Shown here: positions 52,747 to 62,556 of the stretch, one piece after another | Layout of the letters: every line of letters begins with the position of its first letter | How positions within the stretch are numbered: the stretch's first letter is position 1 | DNA from: Terriglobia bacterium | GTDB taxonomy: Bacteria; Acidobacteriota; Terriglobia; Bryobacterales; Bryobacteraceae | Direction of reading: 5' to 3' | DNA: 64,000 nt | Assembly: GCA_020073305.1 (NCBI GenBank) | Contig: JAIQFK010000003.1 | Location: 281,360-345,359, forward strand | Program-made: the position numbers and the translations under genes | Notes under the pieces: model-generated | The model's database searches: none | Told to the model about the DNA's origin: nothing | What the model saw: only the letters and a program-made list of their open reading frames with translations

Positions 52747-55743
52747 CTAGTTACCGGGGATAGTATTCACCGCACTCGTTCCGACCACCGTGCCATCGCT
52801 GGCGACGAAAACAAATTGGTAATAAAGGTCGCCGATGGTTCTATCCACTGTCAGGCTACACCCGGCGGTACACTCCGTACCCGCAATCTGATAATTCAGA
52901 TCCTGGGAATAGATGTATCCTTGGTGCAAAATAGCGCTGGCGCCCCCTGCAGGCAGGGCCGGGGCTAAGATAGGAACCGACGACAGGTAGGAAGTCGCAC
53001 TGCTAGACGGGAACAGCCAAATCGCTGTTTCGCCAGCTCGTAGGGTGACAGTGTCAGACGTAGTGTCCGGTACTAGAGCGGTACGAATGCCAGCCGCACC
53101 AACAACGTACTTCGTAATCGCGGTTCCCGCTCTGTAGGGTGTGAGATCAACAGTTAAGCTCCGCTCCCAGTCGTTTGCGTTGACCGCCATCAGGAATATG
53201 CCGTTGGTACTCTGGCGAGCTGCCGTAACTATGTTTCTGCCTAGCCAAGGCGAAGATATAGCCTTACCCAGGATGAACGGTTGTGCAGTTTTCGTCAACA
53301 CATTGGAGGCATAGCTGATTGCCTTCCAGATATTGCGCGAATTCTCATCGGCGGTAGGGCTCGCGCCTGTTTGATATTGCGAACCCACAGGGGCCTGTGC
53401 CCGGCCGATTTCATCTCCGGGCTTCTCAAACAGGTAGAGCCTGACGCCTGCATTCCCTATAGCCGCAGCGGTCATGATTCCTGCCGACGTAGCGCCTGGG
53501 CACGTGCCTGGAATAACTAAGACGTCTTGTGGAGGATTGTAGTACGCGGCGCCCGGCGTTTGTTTCTCGTACCAGAAGCTGCTAATGCTGTCGAGAATGA
53601 TCTGGGGCCGGGAAAGGTTTGCGTACACCTGTCTCGAATAGAACGCATTGCGCATCCAATGGGTTCTCTCCGCGATTCCGCTTCCCCACGAATAGGTGCG
53701 GCCTGCCTGAAGGCTGTCCCAGTAGTGCGACATGAAGTCACTCACCTGGCTATCTTTGCCCGCCCAGTTGTCATGAACGATAGGCGGAGCGATGCCCAAA
53801 GCCGGCCAGGAAATCGGGACATGGGGTGTCGCTGAACGTAACCACTGTGCTATTGAAGCCAGCGCGGTATTGGGTACTGGGGGATTGCAGGGAGAGGTGG
53901 GGCAACCGAAACTACCGGCCCACCATAAGAATTCCAAGTTCGGGTCGTTAGCCGCCGTAAAGGTACCGGTTACGGGCGCGGCTGGAGCAAACGCAAAAGT
54001 AGTATTCGTGACATTCGCAGCCAGGAATATCTGCCCCAGCGGGGTGTTCAGACCTGCGTTACTGGAGCCCGTCAGAGCGAACTGCCTGCCGGAGACTACT
54101 GGATTGTTCGGCCAAGTTACGGTGCAACTGGCACCAGAACACGTGATCGATGTGAACATGCCCTGCTCGCCGACCTTCCGGGGTGGAGTCGGCGTCGGGC
54201 CCCACATCGAACTGCCCTCATCAATAATATCGATGGCGATCGCTATGCCGGACGCCGCCAGACTCTGCATGGCATGCTGGGCGGCTTGCTGGCCGTAGGG
54301 CCAGTTTAGGGTCCACCACGCTTCGCCGCCAATATTTCGGGCGATCTCATCCCCCATCGTATAAAAGTGGTAACCATTGTTCTTTGCCCATGTCCAGTCG
54401 ACTCCGGCACTCCCATCGTAATCTGATTGCCAACCTCCGTAGTCCTGAGTGATCGAGCGTGGATTCATGTAAAACCCACGAGACAGAGTATTGATGCCGG
54501 CGCGCTTCGTCTCGGCGGCGAGTGCCGAATTGCTTTGCAGGTCAGAAGGGTCTAGAAAGAAGGGAGCGACAGGAAATATGGAACTTCCTGTCTGGTACGT
54601 TTCCAGCATCTGGCCGCTGCCGGAGAAATGAGGGATATTAGGATTGTTCTTGACCCATACATAGATATCCGTAGTCTTGCCGCTATCACTGAGTGTGATT
54701 TGTGAAAATCCTTCAGCAGAGCCAGCCGTGATCTTTCCTGATAGATCGACACCAACCGTAAGAGGTGCGCTGGACGAATAAGCGGGTGCGCTGCAAGGGC
54801 CGGCGGTATTGTCTGTGAATACCTGTTTGCACTGAACCACCAGCGAACCACCGGGCTGCAAATATACGTGTTGATAGTTCGTAGCAACACTCATCAGCGC
54901 GTGGCCGTTGTCTATGGTTATCGTGCGACTTAGACTAAGGCGATTATCGTACCAGGATTTGTTATCCTGCTGCCCGGCAGGCCAGTAATTCGAGGCGACT
55001 TGTATATGGATCTCGTGCTTGCCGTTTGGGACATGCGTCGTATCAATCTGCGGCGTTATTGTACTGGTCCTTTGTCCGGTGTTATCGGTCCACGCTGCAA
55101 AAAGCTCCTCGCCGTCAAGAAATACATTCCATCGAGCTGGATAATAGCTGCCAGGGTCGGTCCCTGTTATAGAAAGCGTAACCGTGCCGCTCAGCGTCGA
55201 GGACAGGTCTGGTGAATTGACGGTGATCTGGCCGCTATGATTGTTGATGTTGACGACTGTCTTTGCCGTTGAAATAACGTTGCCTGTGGCATCGTAAGCG
55301 ATGGCCTCGACGGAATAATTTCCATCCGAAGCATAGCCCGTATTCCAGGGCAGGCTGAATGGTCGGGATGTTGCGACCCCCAAGCTCAAAGAGCCGATGC
55401 GGTATTCTACGCTGGATGTTCTGGGACTATTGCTTGTAGCTACGGAGAAGGTGTAAGAGCCAGAGATCGTTCCGTTGGAGGGAGGTGCTGTAATCGTCAG
55501 TGTGTTGGGCGTAGAACTCGAGCATGCACCACCCAAAGCGGCCACAATGACGCGCTGCAGGTCGGCGACGGCGCACTTGCCATCGCCATCGAGGTCTACC
55601 GTGCAGGCGGACAGCCCGAGAGCTTGATTGACGGCGTTCTGCACGTCGACGATATTGACTACACCGTCGTGGTTCACGTCGCACGGCGTGATTTGCGCAG
55701 CCAGGGGTTGGAGCAGCAGAAGAGCCATGCCCAGTCTCGTCAT
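52747..55743 (-). CDS. Large secreted protein with type I dockerin and Ig-like domains
   Basis: The product (998 residues from ATG 55743, with GGGAGG upstream) begins MTRLGMALLLLQPLAAQ, a signal peptide. It is followed at once by two dockerin repeats with calcium loops DVNHDGVVNIVD and DLDGDGKCAVAD. Then come beta-rich Ig-like domains (about 75-300), an alpha/beta region with WWTLNWPYGQQAAQHAMQSL and IAIDIIDEGSSMWGP reminiscent of a TIM-barrel glycoside hydrolase, and a C-terminal beta domain (about 830-998). Catalytic residues cannot be named safely. Base composition is visibly less GC-rich than the neighbours, suggesting horizontal gain. Dockerins normally bind cohesins; none is seen here. 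Confidence 0.8.
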   Translation of the reverse strand: MTRLGMALLLLQPLAAQITPCDVNHDGVVNIVDVQNAVNQALGLSACTVDLDGDGKCAVADLQRVIVAALGGACSSSTPNTLTITAPPSNGTISGSYTFSVATSNSPRTSSVEYRIGSLSLGVATSRPFSLPWNTGYASDGNYSVEAIAYDATGNVISTAKTVVNINNHSGQITVNSPDLSSTLSGTVTLSITGTDPGSYYPARWNVFLDGEELFAAWTDNTGQRTSTITPQIDTTHVPNGKHEIHIQVASNYWPAGQQDNKSWYDNRLSLSRTITIDNGHALMSVATNYQHVYLQPGGSLVVQCKQVFTDNTAGPCSAPAYSSSAPLTVGVDLSGKITAGSAEGFSQITLSDSGKTTDIYVWVKNNPNIPHFSGSGQMLETYQTGSSIFPVAPFFLDPSDLQSNSALAAETKRAGINTLSRGFYMNPRSITQDYGGWQSDYDGSAGVDWTWAKNNGYHFYTMGDEIARNIGGEAWWTLNWPYGQQAAQHAMQSLAASGIAIAIDIIDEGSSMWGPTPTPPRKVGEQGMFTSITCSGASCTVTWPNNPVVSGRQFALTGSSNAGLNTPLGQIFLAANVTNTTFAFAPAAPVTGTFTAANDPNLEFLWWAGSFGCPTSPCNPPVPNTALASIAQWLRSATPHVPISWPALGIAPPIVHDNWAGKDSQVSDFMSHYWDSLQAGRTYSWGSGIAERTHWMRNAFYSRQVYANLSRPQIILDSISSFWYEKQTPGAAYYNPPQDVLVIPGTCPGATSAGIMTAAAIGNAGVRLYLFEKPGDEIGRAQAPVGSQYQTGASPTADENSRNIWKAISYASNVLTKTAQPFILGKAISSPWLGRNIVTAARQSTNGIFLMAVNANDWERSLTVDLTPYRAGTAITKYVVGAAGIRTALVPDTTSDTVTLRAGETAIWLFPSSSATSYLSSVPILAPALPAGGASAILHQGYIYSQDLNYQIAGTECTAGCSLTVDRTIGDLYYQFVFVASDGTVVGTSAVNTIPGN

Positions 55744-56039
55744 CCGTGCGCGCCTCCCTGTGTTTTTATATCGGCCGACCCGAGGTAGGCCGAAAGGTTT
55801 CATCCGGTAGTTTAGGTATTGAAGGTCATAAAATCTAGATTCGCGAAAGGCAGCTATCTTTCCATATGGGCTAATACTTTTCTGTTAATGCGGACTTATG
55901 GCGCGACAAGCTGCGTTGGGATGCGCGATCTACCCGACCTGGTGGGTTAGCCATGCCCCTGGCGATACCCAGCGCGCTGTGGTAGCGTATTTCCCTGGGG
56001 GACTGCTTTGGCCGCGCACCCGGGCCGGGCAGCAACGCC
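55744..56039. other. Spacer with AT-rich part, no gene seen
   Basis: The first 150 bases are AT-rich with stops in all frames and include TATAAA-like bases (minus strand, about 55764-55772) that could serve the dockerin gene. The rest returns to high GC. A frame open from 55898 on the plus strand runs into the FHA gene in another frame and does not look coding. Confidence 0.5.
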
Positions 56040-57062
56040 ATGCCCGTAACTCTTTTGGTTGTCCAGGGGCCCTATGTGGGGCAGCAAATTCAGGTAGGGG
56101 CGGGGCAGACCTTTCGGATCGGCCGCACAGATCGTTCTGAATATGCGTTTCCAAACGACACCTACCTTTCCGGGGCCCACCTTGAGGTTGCCTGCGACGA
56201 ACAGGAGTGCCGGATTCGGGATTTGGGAAGTTCTAACGGTACCTTCGTCAACGGAGTGAAGATCGACCTGGCGGCGGTGCAGGAAGGGGACCAGGTCTCA
56301 GCGGGGGAAACCGTGTTTCTGGTTCAGATGGCTGGCCAGGAGCAGGCGGCAGCCGCGCCGACACCGGCGGTAGAGCCCCCCGACGGTGCTCAGCTTCCCG
56401 TGGCGGAACGCACCGCGCGCATGTTTGCGCCGGGTTTCGAGCCAAAGGCGGAAGAGCAGTTAGCTCCCTTGACCCCCGAGGGCAGGCGAGCTCTCCACAT
56501 CCTGACCCATCATGGGGCGCCTCTTTTCACGGTGGTCGACGCGGCGTGTGATGGCAAGGCGCAGGAGTTGGTGCAATCGTCGCGGCTGCGCTCGCAGGCC
56601 CTGTTCGAGGGTGAAACGGCTGATCCGCCGGCTACGCACACACCCACTCTGGTGGAGTTGGGGCAGGCCGGTTCACAAGGTGTGGGCAAGGAAGTGCAGG
56701 CTTTTCTCGAGACGCTGCTACGCTCGGGATGGGGGAGAAACTGGGGCATCTTCTGCACCAGCCCGTCCCCGTTCGAGGCGGTTCTGGAGCACTTTCGCAG
56801 TTTTCTGCTGGTGAGAACCCGGGAACAGCGTCCGCTGTACTTTCGCTTCTACGATCCGCGCGTGCTGCGGGCATTCTTGCCTACGTGCGAGCCGCAAGAG
56901 CTGAGCGCTCTGTTTGGCCCCGTCACCTCGTACCTGGTGGAGTCGGAGCGCCCGGACATGATGCTGGCGTTTTCGTGCGGCGCCGAGGGGCTGATCACGT
57001 CGCGGGTTCTGCTCGCAGAGCAGTCCATGCTGGCGCAGGCAGGTGCAAGCCAGTCTGCATGA
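56040..57062 (+). CDS. FHA domain - DUF4123 protein (type VI secretion-associated)
   Basis: The 340-residue product has an N-terminal FHA domain with phosphothreonine-binding motifs RIGR (26-29), S44/H47 of LSGAHLEV, and DLGSSNGTFVNG (61-72). After a Pro/Ala linker, residues about 155-290 match DUF4123, an adaptor that loads effectors onto VgrG spikes of type VI secretion (LFTVVDAACDGKAQELVQSS; WGIFCTSPSPFEAVLEHFRS; YFRFYDPRVLRAFLP; LFGPVTSYLVE). No VgrG, Hcp or effector gene lies nearby, so it is an orphan adaptor or part of a distant cluster. No clear ribosome-binding site. Confidence 0.85.
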   Translation: MPVTLLVVQGPYVGQQIQVGAGQTFRIGRTDRSEYAFPNDTYLSGAHLEVACDEQECRIRDLGSSNGTFVNGVKIDLAAVQEGDQVSAGETVFLVQMAGQEQAAAAPTPAVEPPDGAQLPVAERTARMFAPGFEPKAEEQLAPLTPEGRRALHILTHHGAPLFTVVDAACDGKAQELVQSSRLRSQALFEGETADPPATHTPTLVELGQAGSQGVGKEVQAFLETLLRSGWGRNWGIFCTSPSPFEAVLEHFRSFLLVRTREQRPLYFRFYDPRVLRAFLPTCEPQELSALFGPVTSYLVESERPDMMLAFSCGAEGLITSRVLLAEQSMLAQAGASQSA

Positions 57063-57102
57063 CCGGGGTTCGAGGCTGGCCTGACGGAAGTGTGCGATCG
57101 TT

Positions 57103-58263
57103 TCACTTTTTTGCGATCTCCTCATAGACTTCCATGACGTCGCGCGCGGTGCGCTCCCAACTAAACCGCGTGGCCTGTTCTTTGCCCTTCAGGATGAGTT
57201 GGTGGCGAAGATCGTCATCGAGCAGCACGTCACGAATGCCGCGCGCGATATCAAAAACATTTTCCGGGTTCACCAGCACCGCGGCCGCGCCGACCGCTTC
57301 CCGCAGCGAGCTGACATCGGAGGTGACGACCGGAGTTCCCGACGCCATGGCCTCGAGCGGCGCTAATCCGAAACCTTCGTACAACGAGGGGAACACAAAG
57401 GCTGCCGCGCACTCATAAAAAATACGCAGGGTATCGAAGGGCACAAAACCGAGGAAACGGGCGCAGTTTTCCACCCGGCTATGGACCACGGCACGCCGCA
57501 CCGCCGGATTCCGGGCGATCTGATCGCCGATGATAATCAGGCGCAGATCCGCATATTGGGGGTGGTGGGCCAGCTCGCTGCGAACCACCGCGAAGGCTTC
57601 GACCAAACGCGGAATATTCTTCTGCGGGCGAATGTTGCCGGCGTACAGCAAGAACGGGTAGTTGATCTGGTACCGTTCGAGAATTCTCATCCGCTCGTGT
57701 TCCTCCGTCCGAGGGCCGGCGGCGCGAGCATCCGCGGCACGGCCATGCCGGAAAAATTCGGCGGCAGGCGCGCTGTAGACCAGGCGCACGCGTTCGGCTG
57801 GAATCCCCAGGATGTTGACGACATCGCGGCGGGTCGCGGCGGAAACGGCCATGACTTTGTCCGCCCTCAGGAGCCCTCTTCGAAAGAGAAGGCGCCGAAG
57901 GTTCATCTTGAAGCCGCTCTGCGGGTCGAACAGAAGGCTGGCCATGTCGTGGATCGTCACCACGTACGGCTTGATCATAAAGAACGGCACGCGATTGAGG
58001 GGGATGTGGTACACGTCGGCGGAAAAGCGGCGGAGAAAGAAAGGAAAGGAAACATGCCCCACGGCGCCGGTGTCGGCCCCATTGTAAGTTGCGATTTCGA
58101 ACTGCGCCGGCAGGCCGGCCAGGAGAGGCGCTTCAGCGGACGAGGCCACCAGCACGTACCGATTTTTCTGGTCCACTCTTCCGAGGGCGTGAATCAGGTT
58201 GCGAATGTAGGTGCCGATTCCGAAGTCACGAATGCGGCGGGCATCAATGACAATCTTGAGCAT
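57103..58263 (-). CDS. Glycosyltransferase family 1/4 (GT-B fold)
   Basis: The 386-residue protein has the GT-B layout: N-terminal Rossmann half with RIRDFGIGTYIRNLIHALG, and the C-terminal donor half with LLYAGNIRPQKNIPRLVEAF. The E-x7-E signature of the GT4 class is EGFGLAPLEAMASGTPVV. It transfers a sugar from an NDP-sugar, perhaps to a lipid or polysaccharide, acceptor unknown. It follows glyA on the same strand after about 20 bases but the two functions are unrelated. Confidence 0.9.
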   Translation of the reverse strand: MLKIVIDARRIRDFGIGTYIRNLIHALGRVDQKNRYVLVASSAEAPLLAGLPAQFEIATYNGADTGAVGHVSFPFFLRRFSADVYHIPLNRVPFFMIKPYVVTIHDMASLLFDPQSGFKMNLRRLLFRRGLLRADKVMAVSAATRRDVVNILGIPAERVRLVYSAPAAEFFRHGRAADARAAGPRTEEHERMRILERYQINYPFLLYAGNIRPQKNIPRLVEAFAVVRSELAHHPQYADLRLIIIGDQIARNPAVRRAVVHSRVENCARFLGFVPFDTLRIFYECAAAFVFPSLYEGFGLAPLEAMASGTPVVTSDVSSLREAVGAAAVLVNPENVFDIARGIRDVLLDDDLRHQLILKGKEQATRFSWERTARDVMEVYEEIAKK

Positions 58264-58285
58264 GCGCGCCGCCGGCCGCTGCAGT

Positions 58286-59566
58286 CTACCCGACCGCGGG
58301 AGCCCGCTCCAACTTCCAACTGTAGAGGGGGAACCGGTCGGTCAACTTCTGGACTTTGCGGCGCACATCGGCGATGGCGTCGTCGGCATGAATGTTGCCC
58401 AACACCTCGGCAATCAGCGCCGCCGTTTCGCGCATCTCGGTCTCGCGGAAACCGCGCGTGGTTACCGCGGGGCTGCCCAGACGAATGCCGCTGGGGTTCA
58501 TGGGCGGGTTCACATCGAACGGGATCGTGTTTTTGTTGACGGTGATGCGGGCGCGGTCAAGCGCCGCCTCGGCCTCTTTGCCGCGGATGGCTTTGGAGAA
58601 CACGTCCACCAGCATCACGTGTGTATCGGTGCCGCCGGAAACCACACGGTAGCCCTCGTCCATCATGCCCTGAGCGAGCGCGCGCGCGTTCGCCACGACC
58701 TGCTTCTGGTAGGCGATGAATCCAGGCTGCATGGCCTCCAGGAAACAGACAGCCTTGGCGGCGATCACGTGCTCCAGCGGCCCGCCCTGCACGCCGGGGA
58801 AAACGGTCTTGTCGATGGCCGCGGCGAATTGGGCCTTGGCGAGGATCAGGCCGGAGCGCGGGCCACGCAGAGTCTTGTGCGTGGTGGAGGTGACGATATC
58901 GGCCCAATCGCACGGATTGGGGTGAATGCCCGCCGCCACCAGGCCGGAGAAATGAGCCATGTCGACCAGCAGCAGCGCGCCTACCGAGTCCGCAATCTGG
59001 CGGAAACGGGGAAAATCCAGCGTGCGCGGATAGGCGCTGCCGCCCGCGATGATCAGCTTGGGCTTGTGCTCCGCGGCCAGACGCGCGAGCTCCTCATAAT
59101 CGATGCGCTCGTCGTCTTTGCGGACGCCGTATGGAATCACTTTATAGGTTTTGCCGGAGAAATTGAGGTGGTGGCCGTGCGTCAGGTGACCGCCGTGCGA
59201 AAGATTCAAGCCGAGAATCGTGTCGCCCGGCTGCAGGACGGACGCGTACGCGGCCTCATTCGCCTGCGAACCGGAATGCGGCTGTACGTTGGCGTACGCG
59301 GCGCCGAAAAGCTTTTTCGCACGGTCGCGCGCGAGATTCTCCACCACATCGACGAACTCGCATCCGCCGTAGTACCGTTTTCCGGGATAGCCTTCCGCGT
59401 ACTTGTTGGTCAGGACGCTGGCCGTGGCTTCGAGCACGGCCTCGGAGGTGAAATTCTCGCTCGCAATCAGCTCCAGTTGCGAGTTCTGACGCTCCGTTTC
59501 GTGGCGGATGGCCTCGTAAATTTCAGGGTCCACTTCGGCCAGAGGCCGCGACATACGATTGTCCAT
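58286..59566 (-). CDS. glyA: Serine hydroxymethyltransferase
   Basis: The 426-residue PLP enzyme interconverts serine and glycine with tetrahydrofolate. The PLP lysine is K231 in [26 protein letters not shown] and [11 protein letters not shown] are SHMT hallmarks. ATG 59566 ([16 protein letters not shown]) is the family start; ATG 59554 is also possible, and the frame open to 59731 is not supported. No riboswitch was recognised in the 130-base leader. With folK elsewhere in the window it belongs to one-carbon metabolism. Confidence 0.95.
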   Translation of the reverse strand: MDNRMSRPLAEVDPEIYEAIRHETERQNSQLELIASENFTSEAVLEATASVLTNKYAEGYPGKRYYGGCEFVDVVENLARDRAKKLFGAAYANVQPHSGSQANEAAYASVLQPGDTILGLNLSHGGHLTHGHHLNFSGKTYKVIPYGVRKDDERIDYEELARLAAEHKPKLIIAGGSAYPRTLDFPRFRQIADSVGALLLVDMAHFSGLVAAGIHPNPCDWADIVTSTTHKTLRGPRSGLILAKAQFAAAIDKTVFPGVQGGPLEHVIAAKAVCFLEAMQPGFIAYQKQVVANARALAQGMMDEGYRVVSGGTDTHVMLVDVFSKAIRGKEAEAALDRARITVNKNTIPFDVNPPMNPSGIRLGSPAVTTRGFRETEMRETAALIAEVLGNIHADDAIADVRRKVQKLTDRFPLYSWKLERAPAVG

Positions 59567-59695
59567 AGGAGAAGACGATTGTAACATTCGGGGGGCCCAT
59601 GCATCGCGGGCCGCGAATTGGTCCAGCCTCCTGAGGAGGTAGGACAAGCCGTGTACATGCCCTTCTCGTACTTCTCGCGGTAACATGTAATTGGC

Positions 59696-59953
59696 ATGCT
59701 GACACCGGTCTTCGAAAATGGGGTGCTCCACCGATTGGGTTCTTCACCGGTTGTTCCACTCATTGAGGAGCCAGCCCACGCATCTCAGGATCCCCTAGCT
59801 CCGGTAATTGACTATGAGTTCCTGGAATACGCGAGGGCACTAGTAAGGGCCGCAGAACAAGTTCCCGCATTGGAAGAGGTGCAACGAATGCTGTCCAAGG
59901 ACAAGAGTTCCTGGGCTGAGATCATCGCTACTCAACGCCAAGATAGGCTCTGA
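59696..59953 (+). CDS. Antitoxin-like protein paired with a PIN toxin
   Basis: The 85-residue product starts [20 protein letters not shown], with a small beta-strand start like MraZ/AbrB- or DUF104-type antitoxins, then a helical middle ([20 protein letters not shown]) and the tail [13 protein letters not shown]. It is directly followed, without any gap, by a PIN-domain toxin gene, which identifies it as its antitoxin. It is divergent from glyA. Confidence 0.7.
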   Translation: MLTPVFENGVLHRLGSSPVVPLIEEPAHASQDPLAPVIDYEFLEYARALVRAAEQVPALEEVQRMLSKDKSSWAEIIATQRQDRL

Positions 59954-60409
59954 TTGGCAAGCTTCTTCTTCGATTCCAGCGCGCTTGTCAAGCTCTACCA
60001 CGTGGAGGCTGGCTCGGCGGTCGTGGATTCCCTGCTCCGCGGAGCGGATAGCCGTATCGTTATTTCGAGGCTCACTGTGGTTGAGCTGGTCTCTGCATTT
60101 GCCGTCAAGCAACGTACTCAGATGTTGACTGCGAAGGACGCCGAAGCCGGACGTCTCCGGTTTCTGTACGATGTCGCAAACGGCCGATTAACCGTGATTA
60201 CAGTTAGGGAACCGCATTATTTAACGGCGCAGCGCCTAATCATCGGCTACGGGGGGACCAAAGGAGTTCGTGCTCTCGATGCAATCCAGCTTGGAGTTGC
60301 GCTGGATGTGAAAAACCTCGGGGTTAGCGTGTTTGTGGCTGCGGACAGGACTCTGATGGAGATTGCCAGATCTGAAGGATTGTCAGTGTTGAATCCAGAA
60401 GATCCATAG
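59954..60409 (+). CDS. PIN-domain toxin (VapC-like)
   Basis: The 151-residue protein has the PIN acidic residues D7 (FFFDSSALVK), E44 (TVVELVSAF), D109 (VRALDAIQLGVAL) and D131 (FVAADRTLMEI), all needed for RNA cleavage. The TTG start at 59954 directly follows the antitoxin's TGA. It differs from the VapC at 27.4 kb in sequence and in antitoxin type, so the two modules are independent acquisitions. The module looks intact. Confidence 0.86.
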   Translation: MASFFFDSSALVKLYHVEAGSAVVDSLLRGADSRIVISRLTVVELVSAFAVKQRTQMLTAKDAEAGRLRFLYDVANGRLTVITVREPHYLTAQRLIIGYGGTKGVRALDAIQLGVALDVKNLGVSVFVAADRTLMEIARSEGLSVLNPEDP

Positions 60410-60412
60410 AAC

Positions 60413-60688
60413 TCAGGTCGTCTGTTTGTCGATTTCGGCCACTCGCCGCAGAAGTTCCTGAGCTAACCGTCGCGCATCTGGCAGGGACAGCGTTACCGCT
60501 ATAGCCCTCCACCCTTCAGTCAAAGGCGGCAGTTGACCAGGCTCACGGTCTCCCTCCATAAAATTCACGATGATTTCACGAGCGTTGTGCGGGAGGTAAA
60601 CACCAGAGCAATGCGCTATGTACTCATCACGCACGATCATGGCCTCCTCAAATTTGACGTTCGGATCTGGCCTTGGAGATAGTTGCAT
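60413..60688 (-). CDS. Conserved small protein of unknown function
   Basis: The product (91 residues from ATG 60688) begins MQLSPRPDPNVKFEEAMIVR and continues YIAHCSGVYLPHNAREIIVN and ITVTL-type strands, ending AQELLRRVAEIDKQTT. It resembles small uncharacterised proteins of mixed alpha/beta fold, but I cannot name a family. An upstream ATG at 60712 is possible. It ends 3 bases from the convergent PIN toxin gene. Confidence 0.55.
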   Translation of the reverse strand: MQLSPRPDPNVKFEEAMIVRDEYIAHCSGVYLPHNAREIIVNFMEGDREPGQLPPLTEGWRAIAVTLSLPDARRLAQELLRRVAEIDKQTT

Positions 60689-60843
60689 GCTGACAGTATA
60701 AGGGATTTGCACTTCCGGCTCGTTGCGTGGGCGTCATTGTACCCCTAGAGAAGCCGAGTTAGCCGCGAGCGCGAAGCAAGAATCTCCCAGGCGGCCCGTT
60801 TGATAAGATAGAGTCTTCCCGAAAATTTACAGGCCGCTCATCT

Positions 60844-62556
60844 ATGCATTGGAGTAAGCTCTTCATCCCTACGCTGCGCGAGAACCCCGCGGAGGCGGAA
60901 GTGGTCAGCCACCAGTTGCTTTTGCGCGCGGGCTACATTCGCCAGTTGTCGGCGGGAATCTACAGCTATCTCTTCCTGGCGCAGCGGTCCTTACGGAAGA
61001 TCGAGCAGATTGTCCGGGAGGAGATGGACGCGATCGGGGCCCAGGAGATGCTGCTGCCGGCGCTGCATCCCGCCGAGCTGTGGCAGGAGTCGGGACGCTG
61101 GGGGGTGATGGGCGACAATATGTTTCGCCTCAAGGACCGGTGGGGGCGCGATCACTGCCTGGGGATGACGCATGAAGAGGTCATGACGGCCATCGCACGC
61201 GGCGAGATGCGCAGCTACAAGCAACTGCCGCAACTCTGGTACCAGATCCAGAACAAATTTCGCGATGAGCCGAGGCCCAAGTCGGGGCTGTTGCGTGTGC
61301 GCCAGTTCCTGATGAAGGATTCATACAGCTTCGATATCGATGCGGCCGGCCTCGATGTTTCGTACCAGAAACATCACCGGGCCTATGGCCGCATCTTCCA
61401 GCGCTGCGGGCTCGACTACATCGTGGTGGAAGCGCACTCGGGCGCCATGGGAGGCAGCCAGTCCCACGAATTTATGGTGGTTTCGGACGCCGGAGAAGAC
61501 TTCGTGGCGATCTGCAAAAGCTGCGGCTACTCGGCAAATCTGGAAAAAGCCGTCTCCCGGCCTTCGGCGCCGCAAGCCGCCGATCCGGTTGGCAATCTCA
61601 CTCCGGAAGAGTTCCACACGCCGGGACGCAAGACCATTGCCGACGTCGCCGCATTTACGAACCTGCCCGAGACCTCGCAGATGAAGAGTCTCGTCATGGT
61701 GGCGGATGGCAAGGGCGTGCTCGCGCTCCTGCGGGGCGACCACCAACTCAGCGAGACGAAGTTTGCGAGCGCAGTGGGCGCGAGCGAGGTCCGTCCGGCG
61801 CATCCGGAAGAAATGCGGAAGTGGCTGGGCGCGGACGCGGGCTCACTGGGTCCGGTGGGCGTGAACGGCCTGCGAGTGGTCGCGGATTGCGCGCTCGAAG
61901 GCCGGCGCAACATGATCGCCGGTGCGAATCGCGATGACCACCATCTGCGTAACGTCACTCCCGGCGAAGATTTTCAAGCGGAGTTCCACGATCTCCGGCA
62001 GGCTGCGGTGGGGGACGGTTGCGCGACCTGCGGCGCGCCTCTTGATCTGCGCAAGACCGTCGAGGTTGGCCACATCTTCAAACTCGGCTACAAATACTCG
62101 GAATCCATGGGGCTGCGCGTGTTGAATGCGGAGGGTGCGGAAGTACCGGTGATTATGGGTTCGTACGGGATCGGCATCGAACGCATCCTGAGCGCGGCGG
62201 TCGAGCAGCGGCACGATGCCGATGGCATGGCGTTGCCGGCGGCGATCGCGCCGTTCGTCGTAGTGGTGACGCCGGTGAACAGCGGCGAGCCGGCACAGCG
62301 CCGCGCGGCGGAGGAGATTTACCAGACGTGCCTGGCGCTCGGCCTTGATGCCCTGCTGGACGATCGCGACGAGCGGCCGGGAGTGAAGTTCAAAGACGCC
62401 GATCTGGTTGGCATTCCGTTCCGCATTACCGTCGGAAAGAAGCTCGCGCAAGGAATAGTGGAGCTGGTCGAGCGCCACGGAAAGAAGCTGACCGAAGTGC
62501 CTGTGGCGGAGGCAGCCGCCGCGGTCAAGAGCCGCGTTTCGGAGTTGGCGACATGA
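60844..62556 (+). CDS. proS: Prolyl-tRNA synthetase
   Basis: The 570-residue protein is the bacterial-type ProRS. Class II motif 2 lies near [21 protein letters not shown] (split), and motif 3 in [10 protein letters not shown]. Between them is the YbaK-like editing insertion (about 230-380: [55 protein letters not shown]) that clears Ala-tRNA(Pro). The anticodon-binding domain is C-terminal ([15 protein letters not shown]). ATG 60844 is well placed. The next gene overlaps by ATGA. Confidence 0.96.
   Translation: MHWSKLFIPTLRENPAEAEVVSHQLLLRAGYIRQLSAGIYSYLFLAQRSLRKIEQIVREEMDAIGAQEMLLPALHPAELWQESGRWGVMGDNMFRLKDRWGRDHCLGMTHEEVMTAIARGEMRSYKQLPQLWYQIQNKFRDEPRPKSGLLRVRQFLMKDSYSFDIDAAGLDVSYQKHHRAYGRIFQRCGLDYIVVEAHSGAMGGSQSHEFMVVSDAGEDFVAICKSCGYSANLEKAVSRPSAPQAADPVGNLTPEEFHTPGRKTIADVAAFTNLPETSQMKSLVMVADGKGVLALLRGDHQLSETKFASAVGASEVRPAHPEEMRKWLGADAGSLGPVGVNGLRVVADCALEGRRNMIAGANRDDHHLRNVTPGEDFQAEFHDLRQAAVGDGCATCGAPLDLRKTVEVGHIFKLGYKYSESMGLRVLNAEGAEVPVIMGSYGIGIERILSAAVEQRHDADGMALPAAIAPFVVVVTPVNSGEPAQRRAAEEIYQTCLALGLDALLDDRDERPGVKFKDADLVGIPFRITVGKKLAQGIVELVERHGKKLTEVPVAEAAAAVKSRVSELAT

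Noticed and set aside
59567..59695. Tetrahydrofolate or glycine riboswitch before glyA
   Set aside because: No conserved core motifs seen; only a small CCTCC/GGAGG hairpin is present.
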